A stretch of 64,000 nt of DNA from JAMQKA01 sp031569985 (GCF_031569985.1 NZ_JAMQKA010000014.1:1-64000), one strand, 5' to 3'. Counted from the first letter of the stretch, positions 1 to 8,740 are shown. Numbers and translations: made by a program. Notes: a model not told the origin generated them from the sequence alone.

Positions 1-158
1 GTATATAAAAACACCTAATAACTTCGAGTCTGCCTCCCGGCCGTTTTTTAAATCGTCAATCAATCGAAATCAATCAACGGGTCGCACTATGCGATTACCT
101 GTCTGTCTCATTACGAAAAAGAACAAATTTTGGTGCCCAAATGCTTCAAATTATTGAG

Positions 159-201
159 CAAAAAATTGGGTTGAAATCAATTCGAAAATTGGCTTCAACC
201 C
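159..201 (-). terminator. Rho-independent terminator of the queuosine-precursor transporter gene
   Basis: Read on the minus strand, an 8-bp stem GGGTTGAA / TTCAACCC (168-175 and 194-201) continues through a partly paired middle to AATT/AATT closed by a TTCG tetraloop. It is followed within three bases by a run of six T. It lies about 90 bases past the stop codon at 290. The remaining bases 1-289 hold no convincing gene. Confidence 0.7.
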
Positions 202-289
202 ATCTCCAAAACGGAAACAAAATATACGGCTTTACTCCCACCATTGTCAATCTTTTTTCGAACATTTTTTCCTCTTTTTTCCAGGAGCC

Positions 290-1078
290 TCAACTTTGTG
301 TGGCGCCAGTCTTTTCATCAAGAAGACTAAATTCAGAAGGATCCTCATCATATTCCCTAAATAATTTAACCCCGATGTAAAATAGTGGAGTATCAAAAAG
401 AGCGAAGAAAAATTTAAAGAGGTAAGAGTTGAGAATGAGGATAATTAAAGCTCCAATACTGTTTACATTATCCCCTAAATTACCCGCTATATATAGGATT
501 GATAAAATAGCTGTGGAATCTACAAGTTGACTTACCGTGGTGGAGGCATTATTGCGAAGCCAGAGATGTTTTCCCTTTGTGAGCCGCTTCCAGAAATGGA
601 ATAGTCGTACATCTACTGTTTGGGCGGTTAGGTATGCGATTATACTAGCGATGGTATTGCCGACCATAAATTCATAGACTCCTTCAAAAAGATTTATTCC
701 CCCACTAACTCCGTCCGTATTTGGAAGCCAGTGATTGACACTCATCAAAAAGAGCATAAACACATTCATAGCAAATCCCACCCATACGACCATTTGAGCC
801 TTTTTCCTGCCAAACAGCTCCGAAATCAAGTCGGTTGCCAGAAATGTAAACGGGTAGGCAATAACTCCAACTGGAACGCTCATCGTGTAGATATTTTCGT
901 CACGAACCAAGCTGGGAGTAATGGACTGCAGCCACCCAGGGAGTTCAACAGAAAAAATGGTGACAAATTTCGTCGTTCCTATAACATTTCCCAAGACCAG
1001 GGATGTCAAAAATATTCCTGAAAGTGACAGAAACAGGACATCTCTTTTAAAAGGAGTTCGTTCTGTAAAAAGCTTCAT
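290..1078 (-). CDS. yhhQ: Queuosine precursor transporter (VUT/YhhQ family)
   Basis: 262-residue integral membrane protein of the vitamin uptake transporter-like family that imports queuosine precursors (preQ0/preQ1) used for tRNA modification. A first hydrophobic segment lies at about residues 14-38. It is followed by the family hallmark region with TDLISELFGRKKA (about 82-94) and further membrane segments rich in Phe, Leu and Ile, giving roughly six helices, as usual for the family. Length matches the family (220-260 residues). The ATG at 1078 has no clear Shine-Dalgarno sequence. It is transcribed alone, with a terminator at 159-201. The family is clear; preQ0, preQ1 or free base as substrate cannot be decided from sequence. 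Confidence 0.88.
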   Translation of the reverse strand: MKLFTERTPFKRDVLFLSLSGIFLTSLVLGNVIGTTKFVTIFSVELPGWLQSITPSLVRDENIYTMSVPVGVIAYPFTFLATDLISELFGRKKAQMVVWVGFAMNVFMLFLMSVNHWLPNTDGVSGGINLFEGVYEFMVGNTIASIIAYLTAQTVDVRLFHFWKRLTKGKHLWLRNNASTTVSQLVDSTAILSILYIAGNLGDNVNSIGALIILILNSYLFKFFFALFDTPLFYIGVKLFREYDEDPSEFSLLDEKTGATQS

Positions 1079-1227
1079 TAAAAATGCAGATTTAAATTAC
1101 GCTATCAACTCAGGTTTTGAATACTGAAAGTGGGTTTAACAAATAGCGAAAAACAATTTCCAAGAGCAACAGTTCAGAAAATCTGACTGTACTTTTGTTG
1201 AGAGGGATAGCTGGTAAGTTGTGTTAT

Positions 1228-1935
1228 CTATGACCACTCTTTGTACGTTTGATACAGGGTGTCGGCGATCAAAATCTGCACCTGTTCCCAGTCCCCAATA
1301 TCGTTGCTTTGCGGGAACTTCTGGTTGACTTCTATCTCCAACCCCACATACTCGGTGACTTTGTACTTCGTTCGGAGATAAGTAGTAAAACCATCCATCA
1401 CACCAGGATACGGAGTATTAAAAAGAATATTCAGATCGGTTTTCTTTTTGAGCAAAGATTTCCAAGCTTCACAAAATCTTTTTTCTTCAGGTCGCTCAGG
1501 GTCAAACAAAAGACCGATATCGGCTTCCCTGATCGCCCCGTTCAATTCGGGGGTAAACGTATGTACGCTCAGATGCAGAACTCTCTCACCTTCGGCGATG
1601 AGATCCCCAATTTTCTGTTCTACCCTGGTGCGATGGGGCTGATAATAAGTGTTCAGAACAGACTCTTTTGTTTCCTCATCAAGAGACCGGGTATATTCTG
1701 AAAAAAGTTCATTACTGTTCGGCGAGCGATTTAAATCGACCAGCAACCTTGTAATATGATGAACAAACGGGGTAACATTCAGCCTTTGCGCACACTTTTT
1801 AGCCAATCCAAAAGCGCCAATATCATACCCACGATGCGTGTTTAATATTCCGGGATTATTATCAAATAGTTTCCTGTATGGTGCGGGCACGCTGTTGCCG
1901 GCATGTTCACAGGTGATAATAATTTGGTTAGCCAT
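1228..1935 (-). CDS. N-formylglutamate amidohydrolase family protein
   Basis: 235-residue FGase-family (PF05013) hydrolase. Known members hydrolyse N-formylglutamate to glutamate and formate. Conserved blocks are CEHAGN near the N-terminus, HRGYDIGA, DLNRSPN, HLSVHTF and YPGVMDG, consistent with the family's metal-dependent peptidase-like fold. I choose the ATG at 1935 rather than a GTG eight codons upstream. The ATG overlaps the stop of the preceding ligase gene by 8 bp, with a purine-rich AAGGGACGG about 15 nt upstream. It is the last gene of the C39 / RimK / GCS2 cassette. No histidine-utilisation gene is nearby, so it more likely removes an N-acyl or formyl group, or a glutamyl unit, in that pathway. 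That role is inference. Confidence 0.85.
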   Translation of the reverse strand: MANQIIITCEHAGNSVPAPYRKLFDNNPGILNTHRGYDIGAFGLAKKCAQRLNVTPFVHHITRLLVDLNRSPNSNELFSEYTRSLDEETKESVLNTYYQPHRTRVEQKIGDLIAEGERVLHLSVHTFTPELNGAIREADIGLLFDPERPEEKRFCEAWKSLLKKKTDLNILFNTPYPGVMDGFTTYLRTKYKVTEYVGLEIEVNQKFPQSNDIGDWEQVQILIADTLYQTYKEWS

Positions 1936-3172
1936 GGCTATTGAACACCGTCCCTTCACTTAGTGTATTGGAAAGAGTTCGATAGACAGAAGATATTGTT
2001 GTTCTGTTCCAGTCCTGCTGCGACGTCAAAATTCGGCATGAAAGAGAGCCCAGTTCCAGTACCTGCTCGAGGGTTGTCAATTGCTCTTCAGATTTTACTT
2101 CTTCAGCACTGTAAAGAGTCTCAAAAATATGGGTCCAGAAATCCCCTACCTGAACTTTGCTATCGCTATTTATTCCAAAAGAACGGCAGTATTCCGGGGG
2201 TAATAAAGCTTTTTCTCCATGTTTTATAACCTGAAGTAAAATTTCGTACAAAGACTGTTCATCCCAATCCTTCAGTGCTTCGATTGGGCAAAACTGTTCC
2301 TGCACCAAGGCCCGTAGTGAATCCGCAATGAATCGGACCAAAGCAATATCTACCAACGGCGATTCCTGAATATCCAGCACCCGAATTTCAATGCTACCGC
2401 GGTCGAACCTAGCAATGGCTCCCCGGGAATTAAGCCATTCTTCCTGCAATAGGACTTCTGGATCATACGGGGCTATATCCTGGTACATTTTCTGGAATAT
2501 GACATCATTGTATTCCGCTTGACTAAAGACGGCTTCGGGTACAATATACCCCATTACGGATGGTACTTTTTGCGAGTTTGTTCGATATACCTCCATGCGG
2601 TAATCCATAAATCCCGTAGGTGCTCCATCTGCGATAGGTGAGCTTGCTGCGATACCTGGCAAAACAGGCAGTAATATTCGTATGGCAGCATGTAATTTTC
2701 CGAACTCTTCATCCCCGGAAAACGGTAAATTGATGTGAGTACTTTGCAGGTTTGCCCAGCCATGTCCCCTACAGTCAAAAATTCGGTTATACGCTTCATA
2801 AATCGGGTTGTATTCATGAGGCCAGAGCTTCATCTCTTTGTAGGGGTCCATCAGTGGGTGCATTGCCGTGGGAAGCAGCATAGCATTGTGCGCTTCCAGC
2901 AATTGATTAATGTGATTGACCTCCTCCTGAAACGCACGGTGTAATCCTTCTAGTGAGCGGGCCGGGCCATTCGTTTTCAGCTCGATCACGTGGAGCACCA
3001 GCTCATTGGACCAGGATATGACTCCGCGTTCTATCTGATTTGTATACTCTCCGGCTACCTGGTGAAGCAGTTGGTCGGCAATTGGGCGCACGGCCAAGGT
3101 CTCGCGATCTACAATCATGTATTCAAGTTCCACACCAACCGCCTCAAAAAGATGTAACTTATCTTTACTCAT
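1928..3172 (-). CDS. Glutamate-cysteine ligase family protein (GCS2, YbdK-like)
   Basis: 414-residue carboxylate-amine ligase of the GCS2 superfamily (PF04107), which activates a gamma-carboxylate with ATP and joins it to an amine. GVELEYMIVD at about 13-22 is the typical N-terminal strand with metal/glutamate-binding acidic residues. DCRGHGWANLQSTHINLP (about 133-150) and GAIARFDRGSIEIRVLDIQE (about 252-271) are the other active-site blocks. Length is slightly above YbdK (about 370). Position: third gene of a minus-strand operon, 43 nt after the RimK-like gene, and overlapping the following amidohydrolase by 8 bp. The context points to a peptide-like metabolite or protein modification rather than ordinary glutathione synthesis, since no glutathione synthetase of the usual kind is present. 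Substrate unknown. Confidence 0.85.
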   Translation of the reverse strand: MSKDKLHLFEAVGVELEYMIVDRETLAVRPIADQLLHQVAGEYTNQIERGVISWSNELVLHVIELKTNGPARSLEGLHRAFQEEVNHINQLLEAHNAMLLPTAMHPLMDPYKEMKLWPHEYNPIYEAYNRIFDCRGHGWANLQSTHINLPFSGDEEFGKLHAAIRILLPVLPGIAASSPIADGAPTGFMDYRMEVYRTNSQKVPSVMGYIVPEAVFSQAEYNDVIFQKMYQDIAPYDPEVLLQEEWLNSRGAIARFDRGSIEIRVLDIQESPLVDIALVRFIADSLRALVQEQFCPIEALKDWDEQSLYEILLQVIKHGEKALLPPEYCRSFGINSDSKVQVGDFWTHIFETLYSAEEVKSEEQLTTLEQVLELGSLSCRILTSQQDWNRTTISSVYRTLSNTLSEGTVFNSHG

Positions 3173-3215
3173 GCTTGTTGTCCCTCATTTGGATTATTGC
3201 CAACCGTTTGTCAGA

Positions 3216-4709
3216 TCATTTATCAGATTTTGCGGTGGAAACTTGCGTGCTCACTCCTTTTTTCTTTTCAATCCTTCCAAGGATTTCTCTCATGATACAG
3301 GTGTAAAGTTCATCTTTGAGTATTTCATCTTCAATACCCGCATCGATGCTCGGATTGTCATTGACTTCTATTACATACACCTTCCCATTGACCTGTTTTA
3401 AATCAACACCATAAAAACCATCACCGATCAGGTTAGCTGCTTTGAGTGCAGTCGTGACTACGGGATCGGGCGCATCTTCCAACTTTAACGTCTCAGCCCT
3501 GCCGGCATAGGTGCGGCCTGACTTTGCCTGCTCATAAATCTGCCAGTGTTTTCGAGCCATAAAATATTTGCACACATAGAGTGGCTTCCCGTTTAGTATC
3601 CCCACTCTCCAGTCGAATTCGGTGGGGATGAACTCCTGAGCAATTAGCAAGTCGGATGTTGAAAACAGCTTCCTCAGCGCTTCTTGCAGTTCTTCGGCAG
3701 TATCAGCTTTCACGACGCCCTGTGAAAATGAGCTGTCTGGCTGTTTTAGGATGCAGGGCATCCCGATCTCCTGTTGAATCCGCTCCGCATTTTCTTCGCT
3801 CACAATCATTGTCTTTGGCGCCGCGATTTTATTTCTCTCCAGCAGCTCGGCAAGGTATACTTTGTTGGTACACCGTAAAATGGATTCTGGATCGTCGATA
3901 ACAACCAAGCCCTCAGCAGCTGCCTTCCGGGAAAACCGGTAGGTGTGATGGTTTACATTGGTCGTCTCACGAATAAACAGACCATCAAATTCTGCAAGGC
4001 GCCCGTAATCTTTCCAGGTTATCCGTTCCACATAAAAGCCAACTGATTCCGCCGCCTTGGTAAACTTTTGCAGGGCACGTTCATCGGAGGGAGGAAATTG
4101 TTCTTCCGGGTTGGCCAGAATTGCCAGGTCAAAACGGCTGCTGTTTCCTTTCTTCGCAAAGTAGCTGTGGCGTCTGTTGAAATACTCCCGGGCTTTTTCC
4201 ACTACAAACGGACGATGATCCTCCGGGATGTCACTAGCTGCAATAGGACCTATAGACTGCAAATTCCATTTCTCTGATTTGACAAAATGTGCTCGCAGCA
4301 GCGGCGCCTGGAATTGCATAAAAAGCTGCTGGCTCAATTTGTCGTAGCGCTTCGCCAGGTTTCTCCCGAAATAGATACTCAATGTAAATCGGCTACTCTG
4401 TATCGGTTTGAGATTTTTCTGAATCATAGCATCCAGCTCATCCGAAACATACCGTACCATGGAGGATGATTTCAGGTCCTGTATAGTCAGGACATTGGGC
4501 ATCGGTTTGTGGCCCCGGGCCATCGCCAGCAGGGAAACATAGTACCCAATGCTTTGATAGCGATAAGAACGGCACAGGTTGAAGAGTCGCACATTTTTCA
4601 AATTGCTGTATCGACTATCCGAAAGGTATAATTTAGCCGATACGATCTCGCCCTCGGGAATCTGCAATGGCCAGTTCCTGGGGTTATTCACTACAAACAA
4701 GTACTTCAT
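3216..4709 (-). CDS. RimK-family ATP-grasp protein with RLAN-type N-terminal domain
   Basis: 497-residue two-part protein. The N-terminal half (about 1-200) starts MKYLFVVNNPRNWPL and resembles the alpha+beta domain called RLAN (RimK-like ATP-grasp N-terminal). The C-terminal half is a RimK-type ATP-grasp with the nucleotide-binding Lys in CILKQPDSSFSQGV (about residue 319), an EFDWRVGILNGKP strand, and the Mg-binding IEVNDNPSIDAG near 447-458. RimK-like ligases add amino acids to a carboxyl group using ATP. The gene overlaps the preceding peptidase gene by 4 bp (ATGA), implying translational coupling. It is about 200 residues longer than RimK itself because of the extra domain. Predicted to make amide bonds in an uncharacterised pathway with the GCS2 ligase; the acceptor is unknown. 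Confidence 0.87.
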   Translation of the reverse strand: MKYLFVVNNPRNWPLQIPEGEIVSAKLYLSDSRYSNLKNVRLFNLCRSYRYQSIGYYVSLLAMARGHKPMPNVLTIQDLKSSSMVRYVSDELDAMIQKNLKPIQSSRFTLSIYFGRNLAKRYDKLSQQLFMQFQAPLLRAHFVKSEKWNLQSIGPIAASDIPEDHRPFVVEKAREYFNRRHSYFAKKGNSSRFDLAILANPEEQFPPSDERALQKFTKAAESVGFYVERITWKDYGRLAEFDGLFIRETTNVNHHTYRFSRKAAAEGLVVIDDPESILRCTNKVYLAELLERNKIAAPKTMIVSEENAERIQQEIGMPCILKQPDSSFSQGVVKADTAEELQEALRKLFSTSDLLIAQEFIPTEFDWRVGILNGKPLYVCKYFMARKHWQIYEQAKSGRTYAGRAETLKLEDAPDPVVTTALKAANLIGDGFYGVDLKQVNGKVYVIEVNDNPSIDAGIEDEILKDELYTCIMREILGRIEKKKGVSTQVSTAKSDK

Positions 4710-5422
4710 AGCCCTGTTTTTTCCGGTCTTCTGATGATGATTAAATTGGCATCATAGGTAACAATACTGAGTAAAATAGCATTTATGACACGGTTTATCT
4801 CAATTTCGTATTGATGCCCTTTAGCCAAGGGGTTTTCCAGCAACGGATCTGCCACCATTACGGTCTTTGTTTCCCTGTCGTACCCATGCAACACAACAAA
4901 ATGTCCTACAGGTTCCCCCCGCAGATCATCGTACTCATTATCGGTACCCAATTCGCGTTTGCTCCGATAAAGAAACGTAGCACTTAATCCAGTTAAAATC
5001 GGAATACCCTTGTTTAAAAAACTGCGAATCAACGATGGTTGTAATACCTCAAATTCCAACTCTCCCCCCGCATCCAGAAAAGCGATATAAGCCTCAGTAA
5101 CCTGTTTTAGTTTAGGATCCCCTTTCAGCGCTGCTTGATTTACCAGCTTTTGTTTAATGAAAGCAGCTTCTTCCCCATACCAGGTTGGATCGAAAAGGTT
5201 AAGATTATAGGAATAGATCGTAGCCCGGTAGCCACGCTTGAGTGCATGCATTGCCAGCCATGCGCCCAACGTCCCACCATCCAGCAACGTCGGTACCTCA
5301 TCAATTACCTGTTCCAAAGAGATATTATCATCATAAAAATTATAAATCGTCTTCAAACAAGTTGGACCGCAGGTAGTATTGTCGGGTTGTGCCGAAATTG
5401 AAACTGGAATGTCTGTTTTCAT
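4706..5422 (-). CDS. C39-like (papain-fold) cysteine peptidase family protein
   Basis: 238-residue protein with the layout of a C39/BtrH-like papain fold. The catalytic Cys is in DNTTCGPTCL (about C18), preceded by a Gln (SAQPD) that fits the oxyanion hole. The His lies in GHFVVLHGYD (about H173), and the Asp in VADPLLENP (about D189). No signal peptide, so it is cytoplasmic. I use the ATG at 5422, which has AGGA seven nt upstream; a TTG nine codons earlier is less likely. First gene of the cassette; its stop overlaps the RimK start. It may be a peptidase, or an acyltransferase that trims or transfers the product of the ligases. Function is inferred from fold motifs and context only. Confidence 0.8.
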   Translation of the reverse strand: MKTDIPVSISAQPDNTTCGPTCLKTIYNFYDDNISLEQVIDEVPTLLDGGTLGAWLAMHALKRGYRATIYSYNLNLFDPTWYGEEAAFIKQKLVNQAALKGDPKLKQVTEAYIAFLDAGGELEFEVLQPSLIRSFLNKGIPILTGLSATFLYRSKRELGTDNEYDDLRGEPVGHFVVLHGYDRETKTVMVADPLLENPLAKGHQYEIEINRVINAILLSIVTYDANLIIIRRPEKTGL

Positions 5423-5644
5423 TTTTATCCTAAATGCCTCAAAAATCAACGTATATATCTGAATATATTACGGAGAAATTGGTTCTTCGCCATTAGTTAT
5501 TTTGATTATTTTGCGGAAATAGGGTTGAAATCTTGCAGAGTTAAAGTTTTTGCGCTACATATTGTCACCGGGAAAAATTAAACCAATGTACATAAGGAAG
5601 AACGTAATTCTACCTTTTTAAAACATTAAAATTATTCTTTGAAT

Positions 5645-6133
5645 ATGCAGTATTTAAACGTATCCGCACATAAACCAGCTACTCACATTTTATCTATCAT
5701 ATTTGTATTTCTTTTTTTAGCCGTTACGGGATCATATGCGCAATCCGAGGGATTCAACGCCACATTCGAACATCAGGCGATAGTGGTAAGCGACCTCGAT
5801 GAGTCCGCACAATTTTACAAGGAGGTGCTAGGGTTACAAGAGGTGGAAAACAAGACCGAAAAGCCCACCCGACGCTGGTTTTCACTCGGGGAAAACCTGG
5901 AGCTCCATCTGCTGCTGGAAGATGAGATGGTAAGCGTGAACAAGTACCTGCATATGGCTGTGGCGATCTCAAAGTTTGATGCTTTCATTGGAAATTTGCG
6001 CGATCGAAATATCACCTTCTATGATTGGGAGGGCAATCCAAACGAAATAAAACTCCGGCCTGATGGGGTTCGCCAGGTATATTTGCAAGATCCTGACGGC
6101 TACTGGATTGAGATCAACAGCAATGCCCGTTAG
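5645..6133 (+). CDS. Secreted VOC (glyoxalase/bleomycin-resistance fold) protein
   Basis: 162 residues from the ATG at 5645 (a TTG two codons earlier is possible). A hydrophobic signal segment (about 15-33, ending SYAQSEG) precedes one vicinal-oxygen-chelate domain. Candidate metal ligands are His in FEHQAIVVSD, Glu in NLELHLLLE, His in YLHMAVAIS and Glu in GYWIEINSNAR, the normal H/E/H/E set of glyoxalase I-like enzymes. The signal peptide is unusual, because most VOC enzymes are cytoplasmic. It is divergent from the C39/RimK cassette and followed after 39 nt by a hydroxyacid dehydrogenase, possibly one transcript. Substrate cannot be told from sequence. Confidence 0.8.
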   Translation: MQYLNVSAHKPATHILSIIFVFLFLAVTGSYAQSEGFNATFEHQAIVVSDLDESAQFYKEVLGLQEVENKTEKPTRRWFSLGENLELHLLLEDEMVSVNKYLHMAVAISKFDAFIGNLRDRNITFYDWEGNPNEIKLRPDGVRQVYLQDPDGYWIEINSNAR

Positions 6134-6172
6134 TATTAACAAATAATTTTAATCCCGGAACATTAGATTATA

Positions 6173-7102
6173 GTGTCATTACTGCTCCTGGCGCCGCACC
6201 GCAACAATATGCAGACCTGGAAAGAGGCCCTGTTGGAGGAAGATCCGAACCTCGATGTCGAAATCTGGTCGGATGTTGAAGACAAAGAGCGAGTTCAGTT
6301 CATTGTGAGCTGGAATCAACCTAAGCGAACGCTGAACCAATTCCCCAACCTCAAGGTAGTCTCTTCACTGGGAACCGGGGTCGATCACATCCTGCGTGAT
6401 GAGCATCTTCCTGAGAATGTGAGTGTTTGCCGTGTAGTTTCCTCATCCCTGGTCCGGCAGATGCAGGAATACGTGCTGATGGCAGTTCTGGATTACCAGC
6501 GGAACCTGCACACTTATTTCCGGCAGCGAAGCGAACGCGAATGGAGGGAACATCCCAATAAAACCATTGATGAAATACCGGTGGGCGTTATGGGGCTCGG
6601 TAAACTGGGAGCACCGGTAGCCCAAATGCTGGCCAAAAATGGGTACCAGGTGGCTGGCTGGTCGTATTCAAAAAAGGAATTAGATGGAATCGAAACATTT
6701 GTTTACGATGAACTTGAGCAATTCCTAAAGACAACACGCATTTTGGTCTGCCTGCTGCCGTTGACTTCGGAGACGCACGGCATCCTGGATCTGGATCTGT
6801 TCAAGAAGCTGGAACATCCTGCTTACCTAATCAATGTGGCACGTGGTGAACATCTTGTTGATGAAGACCTGATCTATGCGTTGGAAACCGGCTGGATCGA
6901 GGGAGCCTGCCTGGATGTATTTTCCGAAGAACCGCTACCGGACCGGCACCCGTTTTGGAACCGCAAACAAATTATGATAACACCTCATGCCGCTAGTTTT
7001 ACTCCTCCTCATGAAGTGGCTGAACAGGTGGTTGAAAATTACAAACGCGCGCTTTCGGGAATGGAACTGTTAAACGAGGTGGATCTTGAGAAGGGATACT
7101 GA
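6173..7102 (+). CDS. ghrA: D-2-hydroxyacid dehydrogenase, glyoxylate/hydroxypyruvate reductase A type
   Basis: 309-residue NAD(P)H-dependent dehydrogenase of the formate/glycerate dehydrogenase superfamily; GhrA reduces glyoxylate and hydroxypyruvate. The Rossmann motif is GVMGLGKLGAPVAQML (about 138-153). The catalytic set is Arg in NVARGEHLVDEDL, Glu in DVFSEEPLPD and His in TPHAASFTPPHE. The apparent start is a GTG at 6173; no ATG fits better, since the next Met would remove the first strand. Length matches GhrA (about 312). Convergent with ilvE across a repeat-filled 324-bp gap. The symbol is by family resemblance; 2-keto acid specificity is not proven. Confidence 0.83.
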   Translation: MSLLLLAPHRNNMQTWKEALLEEDPNLDVEIWSDVEDKERVQFIVSWNQPKRTLNQFPNLKVVSSLGTGVDHILRDEHLPENVSVCRVVSSSLVRQMQEYVLMAVLDYQRNLHTYFRQRSEREWREHPNKTIDEIPVGVMGLGKLGAPVAQMLAKNGYQVAGWSYSKKELDGIETFVYDELEQFLKTTRILVCLLPLTSETHGILDLDLFKKLEHPAYLINVARGEHLVDEDLIYALETGWIEGACLDVFSEEPLPDRHPFWNRKQIMITPHAASFTPPHEVAEQVVENYKRALSGMELLNEVDLEKGY

Positions 7103-7179
7103 TCGGTTATCCTCCTACACACTAGGCTTCGGAGAGCGGGCAGTTATCCGCTTGCCCTAGGAGCTTTAGCGTAGTAGGG

Positions 7180-7228
7180 TTATCAGTTATCAGTTATCAG
7201 TTATCAGTTATCAGTTATCAGTTATCAG
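7180..7228. repeat. Perfect heptanucleotide tandem array (TTATCAG)7
   Basis: Seven uninterrupted copies of TTATCAG occupy exactly 49 bp in the gap between the convergent ghrA and ilvE genes. On the minus strand the unit reads CTGATAA, which contains TGA and TAA. Perfect identity implies recent copy-number change by slippage. Confidence 0.97.
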
Positions 7229-7264
7229 AGGCTGCTTATTTCTGAGGTCCGCTTCAAGGATTAC

Positions 7265-7358
7265 TTTTGCGTAATGCGAAATACATGATGCGTAACTTTT
7301 TAATGCTTTCATCAATAATCCTATCCTTACGTATCACGCATTACGAATAACGTATCGG
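7265..7358. repeat. Degenerate 7-bp-period arrays of a GCGTA/ACGTA type
   Basis: Two blocks with a 7-bp period lie at 7265-7296 (TTGCGTA ATGCGAA type units) and, in the opposite sense, 7325-7358 (on the minus strand ATACGTT ATTCGTA ATGCGTG ATACGTA). They are similar to each other in inverted orientation and separated by 28 bp. Next to them, 7361-7375 is a small hairpin with arms GGGAGT and ACTCCC. Together with the TTATCAG array they fill most of the ghrA-ilvE gap. Confidence 0.75.
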
Positions 7359-7401
7359 TCGGGAGTGCAACTCCCTCCCAACCCGGGAAAAATTCCCAAT
7401 T

Positions 7402-7447
7402 GCTACCCACTGCTCACTGTTTACTGTCAACTGTGAACTGTTACAGG
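7402..7447 (-). repeat. Degenerate heptad array (xxACAGT) spanning the ilvE stop codon
   Basis: On the minus strand the sequence reads as units TAACAGT, TCACAGT, TGACAGT, AAACAGT, GAGCAGT and GGGTAGC. The ilvE TGA stop (7427-7429) falls inside the third unit, so the last few codons of ilvE are repeat sequence. Confidence 0.8.
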
Positions 7448-8506
7448 ATATATCCAGCCGAATGGGTCTTCCTTTTTGCCGGTCTGGATACCATAAATCT
7501 CATCGTATAATCGCTGGCCAAGCGCCCCGCGCTCCTCTTCATGGATGGTAACGGTCTCACCGTTATAGGAGATTGTATTGACAGGAGCAACCACCGCAGC
7601 TGTGCCTGTGCCAAATGCTTCCCTGAGCTTTCCCTGCTTGCCAGCTTCCATCACTTCATCAATTGAGACTGCGCGTTCTTCTACTTCTACATCCCAATGC
7701 CTGGCCAGTTGAATCACGGAATCCCGCGTAACGCCTGGCAAAATCGTTCCACTTAGCTTGGGCGTAACCAGCAGGTCATCAATCAGAAAGAAGATATTCA
7801 TCGTCCCAACCTCCTCTACATACTTATGCTCAATGGCGTCCAGCCAGAGAACCTGGTCAAATCCCTTATCTTTTGCCTGCTGAACAGGATATAAACTGGC
7901 GGCATAATTACCGGCCGTCTTGGTGGCACCGGTACCTCCTCTGGCAGCACGCACATGGTGTTGATCAGCTAATAGTTTTACCGGCTTCGAGTAATACGAT
8001 CCCACCGGTGAAGTGATGATATAAAATCGGAATACATCGGCTGAACTAGCTGCAATGACTGGTTCGAACGCAGAGGCAAACGGACGAATGTACAGGGCGT
8101 TGCCCTCTTTTTGGGGAACCCAGCGGTGATCAAGCTTTATAAGCTGTTCAATAGCCTGCAGGAAGAGATCGGGGGGGACCGGGGGGATACAAATACGGCG
8201 GCAAGATTGGGTCATCCGCTCAATATTTTTTTCGGGCCGAAAAAGGTTTACTGTATCGTCTCCCACGTAATACGCCTTGGTTCCTTCAAAAACGGATTGC
8301 CCATAGTGAAACACTTTCAGGGCAGGTTCGACCTCTATTGTACCGTAAGGCTTAATGGTTGGGCTGTGCCAACTGCCATCCCGATACTCCATCTCAAACA
8401 TATGATCGGCAAAAATGCGGCCAAAGCCGGGATTGTCAAGGTCGGCCTCAGCCAGTCGACTTTCGGATACCTGCTCAATCTCAATGTTAGCTTTTTCACT
8501 TATCAT
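7427..8506 (-). CDS. ilvE: Branched-chain amino acid aminotransferase
   Basis: 359-residue fold-type IV PLP transaminase that makes Val, Leu and Ile from their 2-keto acids with glutamate. Hallmarks are YGQSVFEGTKAYY (about 67-79), the PLP-lysine block GGTGATKTAGNYAASL (about 193-208), EVGTMNIFFL and GTILPGVTRDSV (about 256-267), and FGTGTAAVVAPV (about 296-307). Length fits the long bacterial/eukaryotic BCAT type (about 350-360). Start ATG at 8506. No ilv/leu genes adjoin. Odd point: the final residues after the conserved GWIYP block (VTVHS) are encoded by a degenerate heptanucleotide array that also supplies the stop codon. Confidence 0.93.
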   Translation of the reverse strand: MISEKANIEIEQVSESRLAEADLDNPGFGRIFADHMFEMEYRDGSWHSPTIKPYGTIEVEPALKVFHYGQSVFEGTKAYYVGDDTVNLFRPEKNIERMTQSCRRICIPPVPPDLFLQAIEQLIKLDHRWVPQKEGNALYIRPFASAFEPVIAASSADVFRFYIITSPVGSYYSKPVKLLADQHHVRAARGGTGATKTAGNYAASLYPVQQAKDKGFDQVLWLDAIEHKYVEEVGTMNIFFLIDDLLVTPKLSGTILPGVTRDSVIQLARHWDVEVEERAVSIDEVMEAGKQGKLREAFGTGTAAVVAPVNTISYNGETVTIHEEERGALGQRLYDEIYGIQTGKKEDPFGWIYPVTVHS

Positions 8507-8633
8507 ATCTGGCCTTTTTATTTTTTGAAATATTTCTCACGCAACCGCCGCTTTTATCTAAAGTAAGAAAAATGGAAATCCTACAGCAATAATATTGAAA
8601 ACGGTCTCCACCTTTTTTTTCTTCTAACCGCTG

Positions 8634-8641
8634 TATCTTTG
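8634..8641 (+). promoter_or_regulatory. Possible TAnnTTTG (-7) promoter element before the uracil-DNA glycosylase gene
   Basis: TATCTTTG matches the Bacteroidota -7 consensus TAnnTTTG exactly. It sits about 100 nt before the gene start. I see no good TTG (-33) at the expected 19-21 nt upstream, only a T-rich stretch, so this is tentative. Confidence 0.35.
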
Positions 8642-8740
8642 AATAATCACATAAATAAAATTGATAATAATATAACGGAGTTTCACATCCTGACCGGAAT
8701 AAAGAGGATGATACGCTCCTAAAATTCTTGGAACGATATC

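Noticed and set aside
731..1127. Plus-strand frames across the queuosine-precursor transporter
   Set aside because: Shadows of a membrane protein on the other strand; no start signals or domains.
7180..7228. Possible CRISPR array
   Set aside because: The units are 7 bp, contiguous and without spacers; this is a simple tandem repeat. No cas genes are present.
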